Counted from the stretch's first letter, positions 25,635-38,472 are shown. The stretch: 54,349 bases of DNA from Immundisolibacterales bacterium (GCA_026712715.1 JAPOPW010000076.1:1-54349), one strand, 5' to 3'. Numbers and translations: made by a program. The notes: generated by a model from the letters alone, not told the origin.

Positions 25635-27566
25635 ATGGCCAGGACCATCGGAATCGACCTCGGCACCACGAATTCCTGCGTGGCGGTCATGGAGGGCACC
25701 AGCCCCCGTGTCATCGAGAACAGCGAGGGAGATCGGACCACCCCGTCGATCGTCGCGTTCGGCTCCGATTCCGACGTTCTGGTCGGACAGTCCGCGAAGC
25801 GGCAGGCGGTGACCAATCCCGACAACACCCTGTTTGCGGTGAAGCGGCTGATCGGGCGCCGGATCACCGACGACGTGGTGCAGCGCGACATCAAGATGGT
25901 CCCTTACCGGATCGTCAAGGCGGACGGCAACGACGACGCCTGGGTGGAGGCGGACGGAAGAAAGATGTCGCCGCCCGAGATCTCCGCCCGCGTGCTCATG
26001 AAGATGAAGAAGACGGCGGAGGACTATCTCGGTGAGGAGGTCGCCGAGGCGGTCATCACCGTGCCCGCGTACTTCAACGACTCGCAGCGCCAGGCGACGA
26101 AGGACGCCGGCCGGATTGCCGGTCTCGAGGTACGGCGCATCATCAACGAGCCGACGGCCGCCGCCCTTGCCTACGGGATGGACAAGAAGCGCGGCGACGT
26201 GCGTATCGCGGTCTACGACCTCGGCGGCGGAACGTTCGACATCTCCATCATCGAGATCGCGGAGGTGGAAGGCGAGCACCAGTTCGAGGTCCTGTCCACG
26301 AACGGGGACACGTTCCTCGGCGGCGAAGACTTCGACCTGCGGATCATGGACTACCTCGCGGACGAGTTCCGCAAGTCGTCGGGCATCGACCTGCACAGCG
26401 ATCCGCTCGCCCTGCAGCGGCTGAAGGAGGCGGCGGAGAAGACCAAGATCGAGCTCTCGTCCAGCCAGCAGACCGAAGTCAACCTGCCCTATATCACCGC
26501 CGACGCCAGCGGGCCGAAGCACCTGAACATCCGCCTCACCCGGGCCAAGCTCGAGGCGCTGGTGGAGGAGCTCATCGCGCGCACGATGAAGCCGTGCGAG
26601 ACCGCGCTCAAGGATGCCAAGCTGACTCCCGCGGACGTTTCCGACGTGATTCTGGTCGGGGGCCAGACGCGGATGCCGAAGGTCCAGGAGGTGGTCCAGG
26701 GCATCTTCGGGCGCGAGCCGCGCCGCGACGTGAATCCCGACGAGGCGGTCGCGGTGGGAGCGGCAATCCAGGGAGGGGTGCTCGCGGGGGACGTGAAGGA
26801 CGTGCTGCTCCTCGACGTGACTCCGCTCTCGCTCGGAATCGAGACCCTCGGCGGGGTGATGACGAAGCTCATCGAGAAGAACACGACCATTCCGACCAAG
26901 GCGCAGCAGGTGTTCTCGACGGCCGAGAACGGCCAGACCGCGGTCACCGTGAACGTGCTTCAGGGCGAGCGCGAGCGCGCCCAGGACAACAAGCTCCTCG
27001 GCCGCTTCGACCTGGCCGACATCCCGCCCGCTCCGCGCGGCATGCCGCAGATCGAGGTGACGTTCGACATCGATGCGAACGGAATCCTCAACGTGTCCGC
27101 CAAGGACAAGGCGACGCAGCGCGAGCAGTCGATCGTCATCCGCGCCTCGAGCGGCCTCTCCGACGACGAGATCGAGCGCATGATCAAGGATGCGGAAGCG
27201 CACGCGGAGGAGGATCGCAACTTCCGCGAGCTGGTCGAAGCCCGAAACCGGGCGGATGCGCTCATCCACGCTACCGAGAAGACGCTGGCGGACCTCGGCG
27301 ACGACGTGGACGAAGACGAGCGCAAGTCCGTCGAAGAGGCGATCGAGTCGCTCCGACAGGCGACCCAGGGCGATGTCAAGGAGGCGATCGACCTCGCCGC
27401 GGAAACCCTCACCGAGCGGGCCGGAAAGCTCGCCGAACGCGCGTACCAGAAGACGCAAGCGGCCGGCGGCCCCGACGGTACGGGCGGCCCCGACGGCGAC
27501 GGCAGGGCTGCGGACGACGACGTGGTCGACGCGGAGTTCGAGGAAGTCGGCGACGAAAAGAAGTAA
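25635..27566 (+). CDS. dnaK: Hsp70 chaperone DnaK
   Basis: 643 residues, full length. The nucleotide-binding domain starts [20 protein letters not shown] and contains [15 protein letters not shown] and [15 protein letters not shown]. The interdomain linker [20 protein letters not shown] is followed by the substrate-binding domain and the C-terminal lid. The tail ends [17 protein letters not shown], the EEV-type terminus. It folds and protects client proteins with DnaJ and GrpE. ATG at 25635 chosen by the conserved start. A sigma-32-like promoter lies just upstream, and dnaJ follows after 121 bp. Confidence 0.98.
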   Translation: MARTIGIDLGTTNSCVAVMEGTSPRVIENSEGDRTTPSIVAFGSDSDVLVGQSAKRQAVTNPDNTLFAVKRLIGRRITDDVVQRDIKMVPYRIVKADGNDDAWVEADGRKMSPPEISARVLMKMKKTAEDYLGEEVAEAVITVPAYFNDSQRQATKDAGRIAGLEVRRIINEPTAAALAYGMDKKRGDVRIAVYDLGGGTFDISIIEIAEVEGEHQFEVLSTNGDTFLGGEDFDLRIMDYLADEFRKSSGIDLHSDPLALQRLKEAAEKTKIELSSSQQTEVNLPYITADASGPKHLNIRLTRAKLEALVEELIARTMKPCETALKDAKLTPADVSDVILVGGQTRMPKVQEVVQGIFGREPRRDVNPDEAVAVGAAIQGGVLAGDVKDVLLLDVTPLSLGIETLGGVMTKLIEKNTTIPTKAQQVFSTAENGQTAVTVNVLQGERERAQDNKLLGRFDLADIPPAPRGMPQIEVTFDIDANGILNVSAKDKATQREQSIVIRASSGLSDDEIERMIKDAEAHAEEDRNFRELVEARNRADALIHATEKTLADLGDDVDEDERKSVEEAIESLRQATQGDVKEAIDLAAETLTERAGKLAERAYQKTQAAGGPDGTGGPDGDGRAADDDVVDAEFEEVGDEKK

Positions 27567-27687
27567 CCTTTCGATTCCGCGACCGGAATCCGCGTTGTCC
27601 CGCTCGTCCTTGCGGGCTCGCGGCCGGCGGCTCCGGCCCGTTCCGGCGGGCGGCGCGGGCGGGGGCTGAGGCAGGCGGGCGGGACCG

Positions 27688-28812
27688 ATGGCCAAGCGCG
27701 ACTACTACGAGGTGCTCGGGGTCGAGCGCGGCGCGAGCGACGATGCGCTGAAGCAGTCGTATCGCCGCCTCGCGATGAAGTACCACCCCGATCGCAATAC
27801 CGAGGACGCGCAGGCCGAGGAGCGCTTCAAGGAGGCCAAGGAGGCGTACGAGGTCCTCTCCGATCCGGAAAAACGCGGTGCCTACGATCAGTTCGGCCAC
27901 GACGGCCTGCGCGCGGACGGCTTCAACCCTGGCGGCTTCTCCGGCGGCTTCCGGGACATCTTCGACGACGTCTTCGGGGACATCTTCGGATCGCGGGGAG
28001 GGAACGCGCGCGCCTACCGGGGGGCCGACCTGCGCTATCCGCTGGAACTCGATCTCGAACGGGCGGTTTCCGGCGACACCGTCACGATTCAGATTCCGAC
28101 CGCGGTCGAGTGCGCGACCTGCGGCGGGAGCGGGGCGCGCCCCGGCACCCAGCCGGTGTCCTGCGAGACCTGTGGCGGCAACGGCCAGGTGCGCATGCAG
28201 CAGGGGTTCTTCTCGCTTCAGCAGACGTGTCCACGTTGCCAGGGGGCGGGCCGGGTAATCGCCGATCCCTGCGGAACCTGTCGCGGGGCGGGGAAGGTGC
28301 GCGAGAGCAAGACCCTTTCGGTCAAGATCCCCCCCGGCGTCGACAGCGGCGACCGCATCCGGCTCTCCGGCGAAGGGCAGAACGGCTCGCGTCCCGGCGC
28401 TTCCGGCGACCTCTACGTCGAAGTCACGGTGCGCGACCACCCGATCTTCGAGCGGCACGGAAACGACCTCGGCTGCGAGGTGCCGATCAGCTTCGCGACC
28501 GCCGCCCTCGGTGGCGAGGTCCACGTTCCCACCCTCGACGGAGCGGTCAAGCTCAAGGTTCCGGAGGGGACGCAGACGGGGGGGCATTTCCGCCTTCGTG
28601 GGAAGGGAGTGAAGTCGGTGCGCAGCAGCACGGTCGGCGATCTCATGTGCCGGGTGGTGGTGGAGACCCCCGTCAAGCTGACTTCCCGGCAGAAGGATCT
28701 CCTCGGCGAGTTCGAAGCCGCCCTGAAGGGTGGCGACGAGTCCTCGCACGCGCCGCGGGCCGCTTCGTGGTTCAATGGCGTCAGGCGGTTCTTCGAGGAA
28801 ATGCGTCCATGA
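27688..28812 (+). CDS. dnaJ: Hsp40 co-chaperone DnaJ
   Basis: 374 residues. J-domain 1-70 with HPD at 33-35, a short Gly/Phe region ([20 protein letters not shown]), then four zinc-binding CxxCxGxG-type repeats ([32 protein letters not shown]) and the C-terminal substrate-binding domains ending [15 protein letters not shown]. It delivers substrates to DnaK and stimulates its ATPase. The stop overlaps the dapB start (ATGA), so dapB is translated from the chaperone operon. Confidence 0.97.
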   Translation: MAKRDYYEVLGVERGASDDALKQSYRRLAMKYHPDRNTEDAQAEERFKEAKEAYEVLSDPEKRGAYDQFGHDGLRADGFNPGGFSGGFRDIFDDVFGDIFGSRGGNARAYRGADLRYPLELDLERAVSGDTVTIQIPTAVECATCGGSGARPGTQPVSCETCGGNGQVRMQQGFFSLQQTCPRCQGAGRVIADPCGTCRGAGKVRESKTLSVKIPPGVDSGDRIRLSGEGQNGSRPGASGDLYVEVTVRDHPIFERHGNDLGCEVPISFATAALGGEVHVPTLDGAVKLKVPEGTQTGGHFRLRGKGVKSVRSSTVGDLMCRVVVETPVKLTSRQKDLLGEFEAALKGGDESSHAPRAASWFNGVRRFFEEMRP

Positions 28813-29624
28813 GCGGTGAATCGATGCGGGTCGCGATTTCCGGTGCCGCAGGCCGGATGGGACGCACCCTCGTGGCGGCCTGCGCGGAGCGTGAGGGGGT
28901 CGAGTGCGCGGGCGCGCTCGAGCATCCCGGGCACGACGCGATCGGGGTGGACGCCGGCGTGCTCGCGGGCTCCGGCGCCATCGGGGTCGAAGTGACCGAC
29001 GACCCGGAGCGGTTCCTCGGTGCGGTGGACGGAGTCATCGACTTCAGCGTCCCCGCGTCGACCCTCGCGCTGGTCGAGCGCTGCCGGGCGGCCGGCCGGC
29101 AGATCGTCATCGGGACCACCGGGTTCTCGGCCGCAGAGCGCGCCCTTGTCGCACGCTGCGCGCAGGACATTGCGGTGCTGCACGCGCCCAACATGAGCGT
29201 CGGGGTGAACGTGTGCTTCCGGCTCATCGAGATCGCGAGCCGGGCGCTCGGCGAGGACAGCGACATCGAGGTCATCGAGATGCATCACCGCAACAAGATC
29301 GATGCGCCGTCCGGCACCGCGGTGCGCATGGGCGAAATCGTGGCGGAAACGCTCGGACGCGATCTGTCGAAGTGCGCCGTCTACGGCCGGGAAGGGTTCA
29401 CCGGGGTGCGCGATCGCGAGACCATCGGGTTCGAGACGATCCGCGGGGGCGACGCGGTGGGCGAGCACACCGTGATGTTCGCGGGGACCGGCGAGCGAAT
29501 CGAGATCACCCATCGCTCGGCGAGCCGTTTCAACTTCGCGCACGGAGCGCTTCGCGCTTCACTCTGGTTGCAGGGGCGCGAACCCGGCCTCTACGATATG
29601 CAGGACGTGCTCGGGCTTCGCTGA
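28809..29624 (+). CDS. dapB: 4-hydroxy-tetrahydrodipicolinate reductase DapB
   Basis: 271 residues. It reduces the product of DapA to tetrahydrodipicolinate in the lysine/diaminopimelate pathway that feeds peptidoglycan. The N-terminal nucleotide-binding motif is [12 protein letters not shown], the catalytic region is [20 protein letters not shown] and the C-terminus is [23 protein letters not shown]. The start ATG overlaps the dnaJ stop; an internal ATG (MRVAISG) 5 codons later is also possible. In many gammaproteobacteria carA and carB follow; here greA does. Confidence 0.95.
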   Translation: MSGESMRVAISGAAGRMGRTLVAACAEREGVECAGALEHPGHDAIGVDAGVLAGSGAIGVEVTDDPERFLGAVDGVIDFSVPASTLALVERCRAAGRQIVIGTTGFSAAERALVARCAQDIAVLHAPNMSVGVNVCFRLIEIASRALGEDSDIEVIEMHHRNKIDAPSGTAVRMGEIVAETLGRDLSKCAVYGREGFTGVRDRETIGFETIRGGDAVGEHTVMFAGTGERIEITHRSASRFNFAHGALRASLWLQGREPGLYDMQDVLGLR

Positions 29625-29695
29625 GCGAGCCGGGGTTCGCGTTCGCGGGCACGCTCCTTCAACGTTCGCAGGAAATCGATCCGGAAACTCCGAAG

Positions 29696-30175
29696 ATGAA
29701 CGATCGTCCGCCAATCACTTCGGCCGGGGCGGAGCGGCTGCGCGCGGAGCTCGATCGCCTGCGCAACGCGGAGCGCCCACGGGTCATACGCGCAATCGGC
29801 GAGGCCCGCGAGCACGGGGATCTCCGCGAGAACGCGGAATACCACGCGGCGCGCGAGGAGCAGAGCTTTCTCGAGGGGCGCATCGCGGAGATCGAGAGCC
29901 AGCTCGCGCGGGCGCAGATCGTCGATCCCGCCACCCTGGCGGCCGGCGGACGCGTCGTGTTCGGCGCCACCGTCGGGTTGGTCCACCTCGATTCCGGCGA
30001 GGAGAGCGACTACCAGATAGTCGGGGATCTCGAGGCCGACATCGCGCAGGGACGGCTGTCCGTCTCCTCGCCCTTCGCGCGCGCCCTCATCGGCCAGCAT
30101 GCGGGCGACACGGTTACCGTCCACGCGCCGGGGGGCGATCGCGAGTACGAGATCTTGCGCGTCGAGTACCGGTGA
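29696..30175 (+). CDS. greA: Transcription elongation factor GreA
   Basis: 159 residues, usual length. The N-terminal coiled coil (about 8-75) contains [20 protein letters not shown], with the acidic DxxE tip that reaches the RNA polymerase active site, and the C-terminal FKBP-like domain ends [20 protein letters not shown]. It restarts backtracked polymerase by stimulating transcript cleavage. No strong ribosome binding site is seen before the ATG at 29696. It sits 71 bp after dapB, where carAB would normally intervene. Confidence 0.95.
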   Translation: MNDRPPITSAGAERLRAELDRLRNAERPRVIRAIGEAREHGDLRENAEYHAAREEQSFLEGRIAEIESQLARAQIVDPATLAAGGRVVFGATVGLVHLDSGEESDYQIVGDLEADIAQGRLSVSSPFARALIGQHAGDTVTVHAPGGDREYEILRVEYR

Positions 30176-30331
30176 CCGGCCCCGTCCGGGCCTCCCGGCG
30201 CGCCCGTCCGGTCCGCCTTGCGGACCGCGCGCCCGCGCCGTCTTCCCATTTCGCCACCCCGGTCCCGAGCGGACGCAGGCGCCTTTGCGCCCGCGCGGCG
30301 CCGGTGCGGCCCCGCTTCGCCGGATCCCCCG

Positions 30332-30931
30332 ATGGCCCGCCGCTGGGTCGAGTCCTGGCGTGACGATCCCTTCGTCCGGCGGGCCCGTACGGAGGGTTAC
30401 CGGGCCCGGTCCGCCTACAAGCTCGCCGAGCTCGACGAGCGATACCGTCTCGTTCGGGCGGGCTGCACGGCGGTCGACCTCGGCGCCGCCCCCGGCGCGT
30501 GGTCCCAGTACCTCAGGCGCCGCGGGGCATCGCGGGTGGTGGCGGTCGACCGCCTCCCGATGGAGCCGGTCGCGGGCGTTGACTTCGTGTGCGGCGACTT
30601 CCGTGAGGACACGACGCTCGCGACCCTGCTCGAGAGCGTGGGATCCGCCGGGGCGGACCTTGTTCTCTCCGACCTCGCACCCAATATTGCAGGCATGAAG
30701 GCCGTCGATCAGCCGCGGGCGATGCACCTCGCGGAGCTTGCGTTCGATCTTTCCGGCCGGGTGCTCGTTCCCGCCGGCACTTTCGTCGTGAAGGTCTTCC
30801 AGGGAGAAGGCTTCGACTCGTTCATACGCGACGTGCGCGAGCGCTTTGATTCCGTGCGGATTCGCAAGCCTCGGGCGTCCCGTCCGCGCTCGCCCGAGGT
30901 ATACGTGGTCGCGAGCGGGCATCGCGTATAA
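30332..30931 (+). CDS. rlmE: 23S rRNA (uridine-2'-O-)-methyltransferase RlmE
   Basis: 199 residues (FtsJ/RrmJ). SAM-binding motif [18 protein letters not shown], then the catalytic K-D-K-E set: Lys in [15 protein letters not shown], Asp in [11 protein letters not shown], Lys in [11 protein letters not shown] and Glu in [10 protein letters not shown]. It methylates U2552 of 23S rRNA in late 50S assembly and is classically heat-shock linked. ATG at 30332 starts the conserved region ([20 protein letters not shown]). It directly precedes ftsH, the conserved arrangement, and its stop codon overlaps the -10 element of ftsH. Confidence 0.94.
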   Translation: MARRWVESWRDDPFVRRARTEGYRARSAYKLAELDERYRLVRAGCTAVDLGAAPGAWSQYLRRRGASRVVAVDRLPMEPVAGVDFVCGDFREDTTLATLLESVGSAGADLVLSDLAPNIAGMKAVDQPRAMHLAELAFDLSGRVLVPAGTFVVKVFQGEGFDSFIRDVRERFDSVRIRKPRASRPRSPEVYVVASGHRV

Positions 30932-30932
30932 T
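30927..30932 (+). promoter_or_regulatory. Consensus -10 element before ftsH
   Basis: A perfect TATAAT overlaps the rlmE stop codon 27 nt before the ftsH ATG. The -35 region is poor at 16-17 bp spacing, so this may be a secondary promoter or depend on another factor. Confidence 0.35.
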
Positions 30933-30959
30933 CCACACGATCCCGGGAGGATCGGCGCA

Positions 30960-32891
<1,932 letters not shown>

Positions 32892-32907
32892 TCCGCGCTC
32901 GCAATCC

Positions 32908-34299
32908 ATGAAGCCGCGACTTTTCGGCACGGACGGGATTCGGGGCAGGGTCGGACGCCATCCCATCACTCCCGACTTCATGCTTCGCCTCGGCTGGGCC
33001 GCCGGGCGGGTGCTGGCGAACGACGGCGAGGGGCTGGTCCTCATCGGCAAGGACACCCGCATCTCCGGCTACATGTTCGAGTCGGCGCTCGAGGCGGGAC
33101 TGTCCGCGGCAGGGGCGGACGTGCGTTTGCTGGGGCCGACCCCGACCCCGGCGGTGGCCTATCTCACGCAGACCCACCGCGCCGACGCCGGGATCGTGAT
33201 CAGCGCCTCCCACAACCCCTATTTCGACAACGGCATCAAGTTCTTCACGCGCGAGGGCGGGAAGCTCTCGGATGAATCGGAGATCGCAATCGAGCGTGAG
33301 CTCGAGCGCCCGCTCCAGGCCGTCGCCTCCGATCGCATCGGCAAGGTCCAGCGGATGAACGATGCGGCGGGGCGCTACATCGAATTCTGCAAGAGCACGC
33401 TGCCGCGCCGCACCTTGCTGGACGGTCTTCGACTGGTGGTGGACTGCGCCCATGGGGCGGCCTATCAGATTGCGCCCAGCGTGTTTGCCGAGCTCGGAGC
33501 GCAGGTAGTGCCCATCGGGGTGAGCCCGAACGGACTCAACATCAACGACGGATTCGGGGCGGTCAATCCCGGCCGGGTGCGCCAGGCGGTGCTCGACCAC
33601 CGGGCGGACGCCGGCATCGCGCTCGACGGAGACGGCGACCGCCTCATCATGGTCGATGCACAGGGTGAGATCCTGGACGGCGACGACCTCCTGTACGTGA
33701 TCGCGGAGGACCGCAAGCGGCGCGGGGTGCTCGGGGGCGGGGTGGTCGGCACCCTGATGACGAACCTCGGGCTGGAGGAGTCGCTGCGCGCACGGAACAT
33801 CGCGTTCGATCGCGCGAACGTCGGGGACCGCAAGGTTCTGGCGCGGTTGCGGGAACGGGGATGGCTCCTGGGAGGCGAGGCCTCGGGGCACATCATTTGC
33901 CTGGACCGGAACACGACGGGCGACGGCATCATCGCCGCGCTCCAGGTGCTGTTCGCCGTGGTGGATCGGGGGATGGCGCTTTCCGATTTGCGGAAAGATT
34001 TTCGAAAATATCCGCAATGTATTGAAAATGTAGCAATATATTCGAAAAACAGCGCAATTTTCGAGTCACCGGAGATCCGGCGTGCGGTACGGGATGCCGA
34101 GGCCGATCTCGGCTCCGGAGGGCGGGTGCTTCTGCGTCTTTCCGGGACCGAGGCTCTGGTCCGGGTAATGGTGGAAGGGGCGGCCGAGCAGCAGGTGAAC
34201 GATCTCGCGGGCCGCATCGCGCTGGCCGTCGAACAGGCCGTCGAAGCCGCGATCGACGGGCGGAGCGAGCCGGTGGCGGCCGGGCGTCATGGCGCGTAG
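32908..34299 (+). CDS. glmM: Phosphoglucosamine mutase GlmM
   Basis: 463 residues, slightly longer than usual. It converts glucosamine-6-phosphate to glucosamine-1-phosphate for UDP-GlcNAc synthesis. The phosphoserine loop is [12 protein letters not shown] (Ser101), metal binding DGDGDR, sugar-binding [10 protein letters not shown] and phosphate-binding [12 protein letters not shown]. An AT-rich patch of about 90 bp (33983-34070), coding [20 protein letters not shown] and on, differs sharply in codon use from the rest of the gene. The last 11 bp overlap the start of tpiA. Confidence 0.96.
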   Translation: MKPRLFGTDGIRGRVGRHPITPDFMLRLGWAAGRVLANDGEGLVLIGKDTRISGYMFESALEAGLSAAGADVRLLGPTPTPAVAYLTQTHRADAGIVISASHNPYFDNGIKFFTREGGKLSDESEIAIERELERPLQAVASDRIGKVQRMNDAAGRYIEFCKSTLPRRTLLDGLRLVVDCAHGAAYQIAPSVFAELGAQVVPIGVSPNGLNINDGFGAVNPGRVRQAVLDHRADAGIALDGDGDRLIMVDAQGEILDGDDLLYVIAEDRKRRGVLGGGVVGTLMTNLGLEESLRARNIAFDRANVGDRKVLARLRERGWLLGGEASGHIICLDRNTTGDGIIAALQVLFAVVDRGMALSDLRKDFRKYPQCIENVAIYSKNSAIFESPEIRRAVRDAEADLGSGGRVLLRLSGTEALVRVMVEGAAEQQVNDLAGRIALAVEQAVEAAIDGRSEPVAAGRHGA

Positions 34300-35041
34300 G
34301 CCCCTCGTCGTCGGCAACTGGAAGATGAACGGCACCGTACGCGAAGCCGCGGAGCTTGCGCGCGCGGTCGCCGCGGGCCTGGCGGGCGAGGGCGCCGAAG
34401 CGGCCGTCTGCCCTCCATTCCCCTGCCTTGCCGAGGTTGGCCGGGTCGTCGACGGCACCGGGGTTGCGCTCGGTGCCCAGGACGTCTCGCGGCACCGCCC
34501 GGGATCGCACACCGGAGAGGTCTCGGCGGAAATGCTGCACGATCTCGGCTGCCGCTGGGTCATCGTCGGCCATTCCGAACGCCGCACCGGTCTCGGAGAG
34601 ACGGACGAGACGGTACGGGCCAAGCTGGACCGCGCGCGCGAATGCGGCCTTGCGCCAATCGCGTGCGTCGGCGAGACCCTCGAGCAACGAGAAGCGGGAG
34701 AGGCGGATCGAGTCGTTCGCCGGCAGGTCGACGCGCTGCTCGACGGAGCGGGGTCGGAGGCCGTCGCCGGGTGCGTCGTCGCCTACGAGCCGATTTGGGC
34801 GATCGGAACGGGCCGGAACGCTGCCCCGGAAGACGCGCAGGCCATGCATCGGGGCATTCGCGCGCGGATCGCGGAGCGAAGCTCCGCCGCCGCGGATTCG
34901 GTGCGGATCCTTTACGGCGGGAGCGTCAACGACAACAATGCGGCCGGTCTCTTCGCCATGCCCGACATCGACGGCGGATTGATCGGGGGCGCTTCACTTG
35001 ATTCCGGCCGGTTCGCCGCCATTTGCAGGGCGGCGCCGTGA
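34289..35041 (+). CDS. tpiA: Triosephosphate isomerase
   Basis: 250 residues, one full TIM barrel. It interconverts dihydroxyacetone phosphate and glyceraldehyde-3-phosphate in glycolysis and gluconeogenesis. Catalytic residues: Lys12 in VVGNWKMNG, His in VIVGHSERR, Glu in [12 protein letters not shown], and the phosphate loop [10 protein letters not shown]. The ATG lies inside the end of glmM (11-bp overlap), so translation is probably coupled. The glmM-tpiA-secG order is common to gammaproteobacteria. Confidence 0.97.
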   Translation: MARRPLVVGNWKMNGTVREAAELARAVAAGLAGEGAEAAVCPPFPCLAEVGRVVDGTGVALGAQDVSRHRPGSHTGEVSAEMLHDLGCRWVIVGHSERRTGLGETDETVRAKLDRARECGLAPIACVGETLEQREAGEADRVVRRQVDALLDGAGSEAVAGCVVAYEPIWAIGTGRNAAPEDAQAMHRGIRARIAERSSAAADSVRILYGGSVNDNNAAGLFAMPDIDGGLIGGASLDSGRFAAICRAAP

Positions 35042-35105
35042 AGACGGGCCGCGCCGGCCGGCCGGCCGCGACCCGGCTGGAAATCCGATCGGTACGGGGG
35101 CCGAG

Positions 35106-35462
35106 ATGCTGACCATAATCACGACGTTTCATGTCCTGGCCGCGCTGGCCATCATCGCTCTGGTGCTGCTGCAGCAGGGGAAGGGGGCGGATGCCGGCGC
35201 GGCATTCGGCGCGGGCGGCTCGGGCACGGTGTTCGGCTCCCGCGGTGCGGCGTCCTTCCTGACCCGCACCACCGCGGCGCTCGCGGTCGTGTTCTTTCTC
35301 ACGAGCCTCGGCCTCGCGTGGATCTCGAGCCAGCAGGTGGAGCGCCGCAGCGTGGTGGAGCGTACCGTCGCGCCCGCCGAGAGCGACCTTCCGGCCGGCC
35401 AGCAGACCGATGTGCCGAGCGCGTCCTCCGACGTGCCGGCGGCAACGACGAATGAGGAGTAG
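35106..35462 (+). CDS. secG: Preprotein translocase subunit SecG
   Basis: 118 residues. Two membrane helices (about 3-21 and 52-74) flank the conserved cytoplasmic loop VLLQQGKGADAGAAFGAGGS-GTVFG, the hallmark of SecG in the SecYEG channel. The C-terminal 40 residues are acidic, Ser/Pro-rich and probably disordered. ATG at 35106 fixed by the start of helix 1. The stop is TAG and gabD begins 4 bp later. The tRNA-Leu often found after secG is absent. Confidence 0.92.
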   Translation: MLTIITTFHVLAALAIIALVLLQQGKGADAGAAFGAGGSGTVFGSRGAASFLTRTTAALAVVFFLTSLGLAWISSQQVERRSVVERTVAPAESDLPAGQQTDVPSASSDVPAATTNEE

Positions 35463-35466
35463 GGCG

Positions 35467-36924
35467 ATGCAGCTATCCGATCCGAGCCTCGTCAAGGACC
35501 GGTGCTATCTGGGCGGCGAGTGGGTCGCGGCCGATTCGGGCGAGACCATTCCCGTCACGAGCCCCGCAAACGGGGAGGTGCTGAGCGAAGTGCCGAAGAT
35601 GGGCGCGGCCGAGACCGCCCGCGCGATCGAGGCGGCCCGCGCCGCCTGGCCCGCGTGGCGCGCCCGCACCGCGAAGGATCGCGCCGCCGTCCTCCGGCGC
35701 TGGAGCGATCTCCTCCTTGCGAACCAGGACGACCTCGGAGCGCTGATGACCCTCGAGCAGGGCAAGCCGCTCGCGGAGGCGACTGGCGAGGTGGCGTATG
35801 CCGCCTCCTTCATCGAGTGGTTCGCCGAAGAGGCGCGCCGCGTGTATGGCGACACCATTCCCGCCCCCAACCCGGACTGGCGGATCGTGGTCACCCGCGA
35901 GCCGGTGGGAGTGACCGCGGCGGTGACTCCGTGGAACTTCCCGGCCGCGATGATCACCCGCAAGGCGGGCCCGGCCCTTGCGGCGGGGTGTCCGATGGTG
36001 GTCAAGCCCGCGACCGCGACGCCCCTTTCGGCCCTCGCGCTCGCGGACCTCGCGGAGCGGGCCGGGGTGCCGGCCGGCGTCTTCAGCGTCATCACCGGGA
36101 AGTCGGCCGAGATCGGGCGCGAGATGACCTCCAATCCAGTCGTTCGCAAGTTCAGCTTCACCGGATCCACCGAGATCGGCAAGCAGCTCATGGAGCAGTG
36201 CGCGGGGACGGTCAAGAAGGTCAGCCTCGAGCTCGGCGGGAACGCCCCCTTCATCGTCTTCGACGACGCCGACCTCGATGCGGCGGTCGAGGGCGCGGTG
36301 GCATCGAAGTTCCGCAACATGGGGCAGACCTGCGTCTGCGCAAACCGGGTGCTCGTCCAGGACGAAGTCTACGACGAGTTCACCGCGCGGCTCGGCCAGG
36401 CGGTGAGCGCGATGAAGGTCGGAGACGGACTCGATGCAGGGGTGGCACAGGGGCCGCTCATCGACATGGCCGCGGTCGAGAAGGTGGAGGAGCACATCGC
36501 CGACGCCCTCGACAAGGGGGCGCGGGTGGTGGTCGGCGGCGATCGGCACCCCCTCGGCGGAACCTGGTTCCAGCCGACCGTGCTCGCCGACGTGACCCCC
36601 GAAATGAAGATTGCGCGCGAAGAGACGTTCGGGCCGGTGGCGCCGCTCTTTCGCTTCGAGGGCGAGGACGAGGCGGTCACGATTGCAAACGACACCGAGT
36701 TCGGGCTGGCGAGCTACTTTTACAGCCGCGACATCGGACGCATCTGGCGCGTGTCGGAAGGGCTCGAGTACGGGATGGTCGGCGTAAACTCGGGCATCCT
36801 TTCGGCGGCGGAGGCCCCGTTCGGCGGGGTCAAGGAGTCCGGAATCGGCCGCGAAGGCTCCTACCAGGGCCTCGACGAGTTCCTCGAGACCAAGTACCTG
36901 TGCATGGGCGGCGTCTCCGCCTGA
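35467..36924 (+). CDS. gabD: NAD(P)-dependent succinate-semialdehyde dehydrogenase
   Basis: 485 residues, aldehyde dehydrogenase superfamily. Catalytic Glu255 in SLELGGNAPF and Cys289 in GQTCVCANR are present. The GQTCVC form, WNFPAAMITRKAGPALAAG and the C-terminal PFGGVKESGIGREG are typical of GabD-type succinate-semialdehyde dehydrogenases, which oxidise succinate semialdehyde to succinate in 4-aminobutyrate breakdown. No gabT or transporter is nearby, so the exact substrate is inferred. It follows secG by 4 bp, an unusual position that implies co-transcription with housekeeping genes, and converges with xseA. Confidence 0.88.
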   Translation: MQLSDPSLVKDRCYLGGEWVAADSGETIPVTSPANGEVLSEVPKMGAAETARAIEAARAAWPAWRARTAKDRAAVLRRWSDLLLANQDDLGALMTLEQGKPLAEATGEVAYAASFIEWFAEEARRVYGDTIPAPNPDWRIVVTREPVGVTAAVTPWNFPAAMITRKAGPALAAGCPMVVKPATATPLSALALADLAERAGVPAGVFSVITGKSAEIGREMTSNPVVRKFSFTGSTEIGKQLMEQCAGTVKKVSLELGGNAPFIVFDDADLDAAVEGAVASKFRNMGQTCVCANRVLVQDEVYDEFTARLGQAVSAMKVGDGLDAGVAQGPLIDMAAVEKVEEHIADALDKGARVVVGGDRHPLGGTWFQPTVLADVTPEMKIAREETFGPVAPLFRFEGEDEAVTIANDTEFGLASYFYSRDIGRIWRVSEGLEYGMVGVNSGILSAAEAPFGGVKESGIGREGSYQGLDEFLETKYLCMGGVSA

Positions 36925-36926
36925 CG

Positions 36927-36973
36927 CGGGACTCGGTCCGCGCCCGTGCGTCCGGTGCGGGGGGGAAGTCCCG
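36927..36973. terminator. Hairpin between convergent genes
   Basis: CGGGACT (36927-36933) pairs with AGTCCCG (36967-36973) around a GC-rich loop that can form further pairs. It fills the 51-bp gap between convergent gabD and xseA and may end both transcripts. There is no T-tract. Confidence 0.3.
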
Positions 36974-36975
36974 GG

Positions 36976-38472
36976 TCAGTCGGGTTCGGATGACGTGACG
37001 GTCGCGGCGAGCCGGCCGCGGGCGAGGCGGGCCGTGATCGTCTCGCCGGCCTCCACCGCTCCCGCGTCACGCACGATGTCTCCGTCGCGGTAGATGATGG
37101 CGTAACCCCGTTCGAGGGTGCGGTCGGGGCTCACCGCGTGGAGCGCGCGGGCAAGCTCGCGGACGCGGGCGGACTCGCGCTCCCACCGTCCGCCGATCGC
37201 TGCGCGACCGCGCGCCGCAAGAGCCTCGAGGGTCGTCCGGTGCTCGCGCGTTGCGAGGCGGTTCCGTTCCAGTCGGTGGACGAGGAGGGTCTTCCGGCGG
37301 CGGGCTTCCTCGAGACGGCGCTCGAATGCGGCGCCCGCCCGCCGGCCGAGCTCGTCGGCCCGCTGGGTCAGGTTCTCGATCCGGAGCCGGGGGTGGCGCA
37401 GGCGCCTTCCCTGGAGCTCGAGCGCGCTTCGCCGGCGTTCCGCCCCGGCCGCGGCGGCGCGGCGTGCCCGGCCGTACACCGCGGCCAGCCGCTCGACGAG
37501 CTCGGTGCGGTTCGGCGACGCGCGCTCCGCGGCCGCCGACGGCGTCGGCGCCCGTTCGTCCGCCGCGAAGTCCGCGATCGTCACGTCCGACTCGTGCCCG
37601 ACTCCGGTGACCACCGGAACCGGGCACGCGCGGATGGCCCGGGCCACGCGCTCCTCGTTGAACGCCCACAGGTCCTCGAGGGAGCCACCGCCCCGCACCA
37701 CGAGGAGGAGGTCGCACTCCGCCCGCCGCGCCGCGTTCTCGATCGCGTCCGCGATCTCGTCTCCCGCCCCTTCTCCCTGGACCCGGGTCGGGTAGATGAC
37801 GATCGGCAACGCGGGGAATCGGCGCGCGAGGACCTTGAGCACGTCGCGGACCGCCGCTCCCGTCGGCGAGGTGACCACGCCGAGCTGGCGCGGGAACGCG
37901 GGAAGGGGCCGCTTGTGCGCCGCGTCGAACAGCCCTTCCCCCTGCAGGCGGAGTCGGAGCCGTTCGTAAGCGATCCGCAGGGCCCCTTCGCCCGCCGGCT
38001 CGAGCTCCTGCACCACGAGCTGGAATTCGCCCCGCGGTCCGTACAGGCCGACCCTGGCTCGGGCGATCACCTGCATGCCGTCGCGCGGCTCGAACCGTAG
38101 CCGGCCGCGGCTGGAGCGAAAGAGCGCGCACCGCACCTGCGCGCGTGCATCCTTCAGGGTGAAGTACATGTGCCCGGATCGAGGCCGCGCGAGGTTGCTG
38201 AGCTCACCCTCCACCCAGATGAGCGGGAAGGAGTCCTCGAGCAGGCGCGCGACCTCGTCGTTCAGGCGCGCAACGGTAAAGATCTCGCGGTTCGGCGCGG
38301 TGCCGGCACCGGGTCGGATCCGGCCGGCGGTATCCGCGCCGCCCCGGGCCTCGGGTCCGGCCCCCGTCGACGGTGCGGAGCCGGGCAGCGCGAAGTCGCG
38401 GTCGAAGGGAGCGTGCATGGCGGGGGCTCGCAAGTTTGGGCGCGCCGTCCCTCCGTCCGGCCCGACCGCCAT
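36976..38472 (-). CDS. xseA: Exodeoxyribonuclease VII large subunit
   Basis: 498 residues from the first ATG, about 480 from a later ATG at 38418. Conserved parts begin near residue 62: REIFTVARLNDEVARLLEDS (OB-fold), LWVEGE-like LIWVEGELSNLARP, then GVVTSPTGAAVRDVLKVLAR, VRGGGSLEDLWAFNEERVAR and PVPVVTGVGHESDVTIADFA. An Arg/Glu-rich coiled region and the C-terminal LERGYAIIY strand follow. With XseB it degrades single-stranded DNA. The N-terminal 60 residues are Pro/Gly-rich and unlike the family, so the true start may be later. It is divergent from guaB, as in Pseudomonas. Confidence 0.93.
   Translation of the reverse strand: MAVGPDGGTARPNLRAPAMHAPFDRDFALPGSAPSTGAGPEARGGADTAGRIRPGAGTAPNREIFTVARLNDEVARLLEDSFPLIWVEGELSNLARPRSGHMYFTLKDARAQVRCALFRSSRGRLRFEPRDGMQVIARARVGLYGPRGEFQLVVQELEPAGEGALRIAYERLRLRLQGEGLFDAAHKRPLPAFPRQLGVVTSPTGAAVRDVLKVLARRFPALPIVIYPTRVQGEGAGDEIADAIENAARRAECDLLLVVRGGGSLEDLWAFNEERVARAIRACPVPVVTGVGHESDVTIADFAADERAPTPSAAAERASPNRTELVERLAAVYGRARRAAAAGAERRRSALELQGRRLRHPRLRIENLTQRADELGRRAGAAFERRLEEARRRKTLLVHRLERNRLATREHRTTLEALAARGRAAIGGRWERESARVRELARALHAVSPDRTLERGYAIIYRDGDIVRDAGAVEAGETITARLARGRLAATVTSSEPD

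Noticed and set aside
24465..27695. Minus-strand frame of about 1076 codons opposite grpE and dnaK
   Set aside because: Antisense shadow of highly conserved plus-strand genes with biased codons; composition is Leu/Arg/Asp-rich without any family motif.
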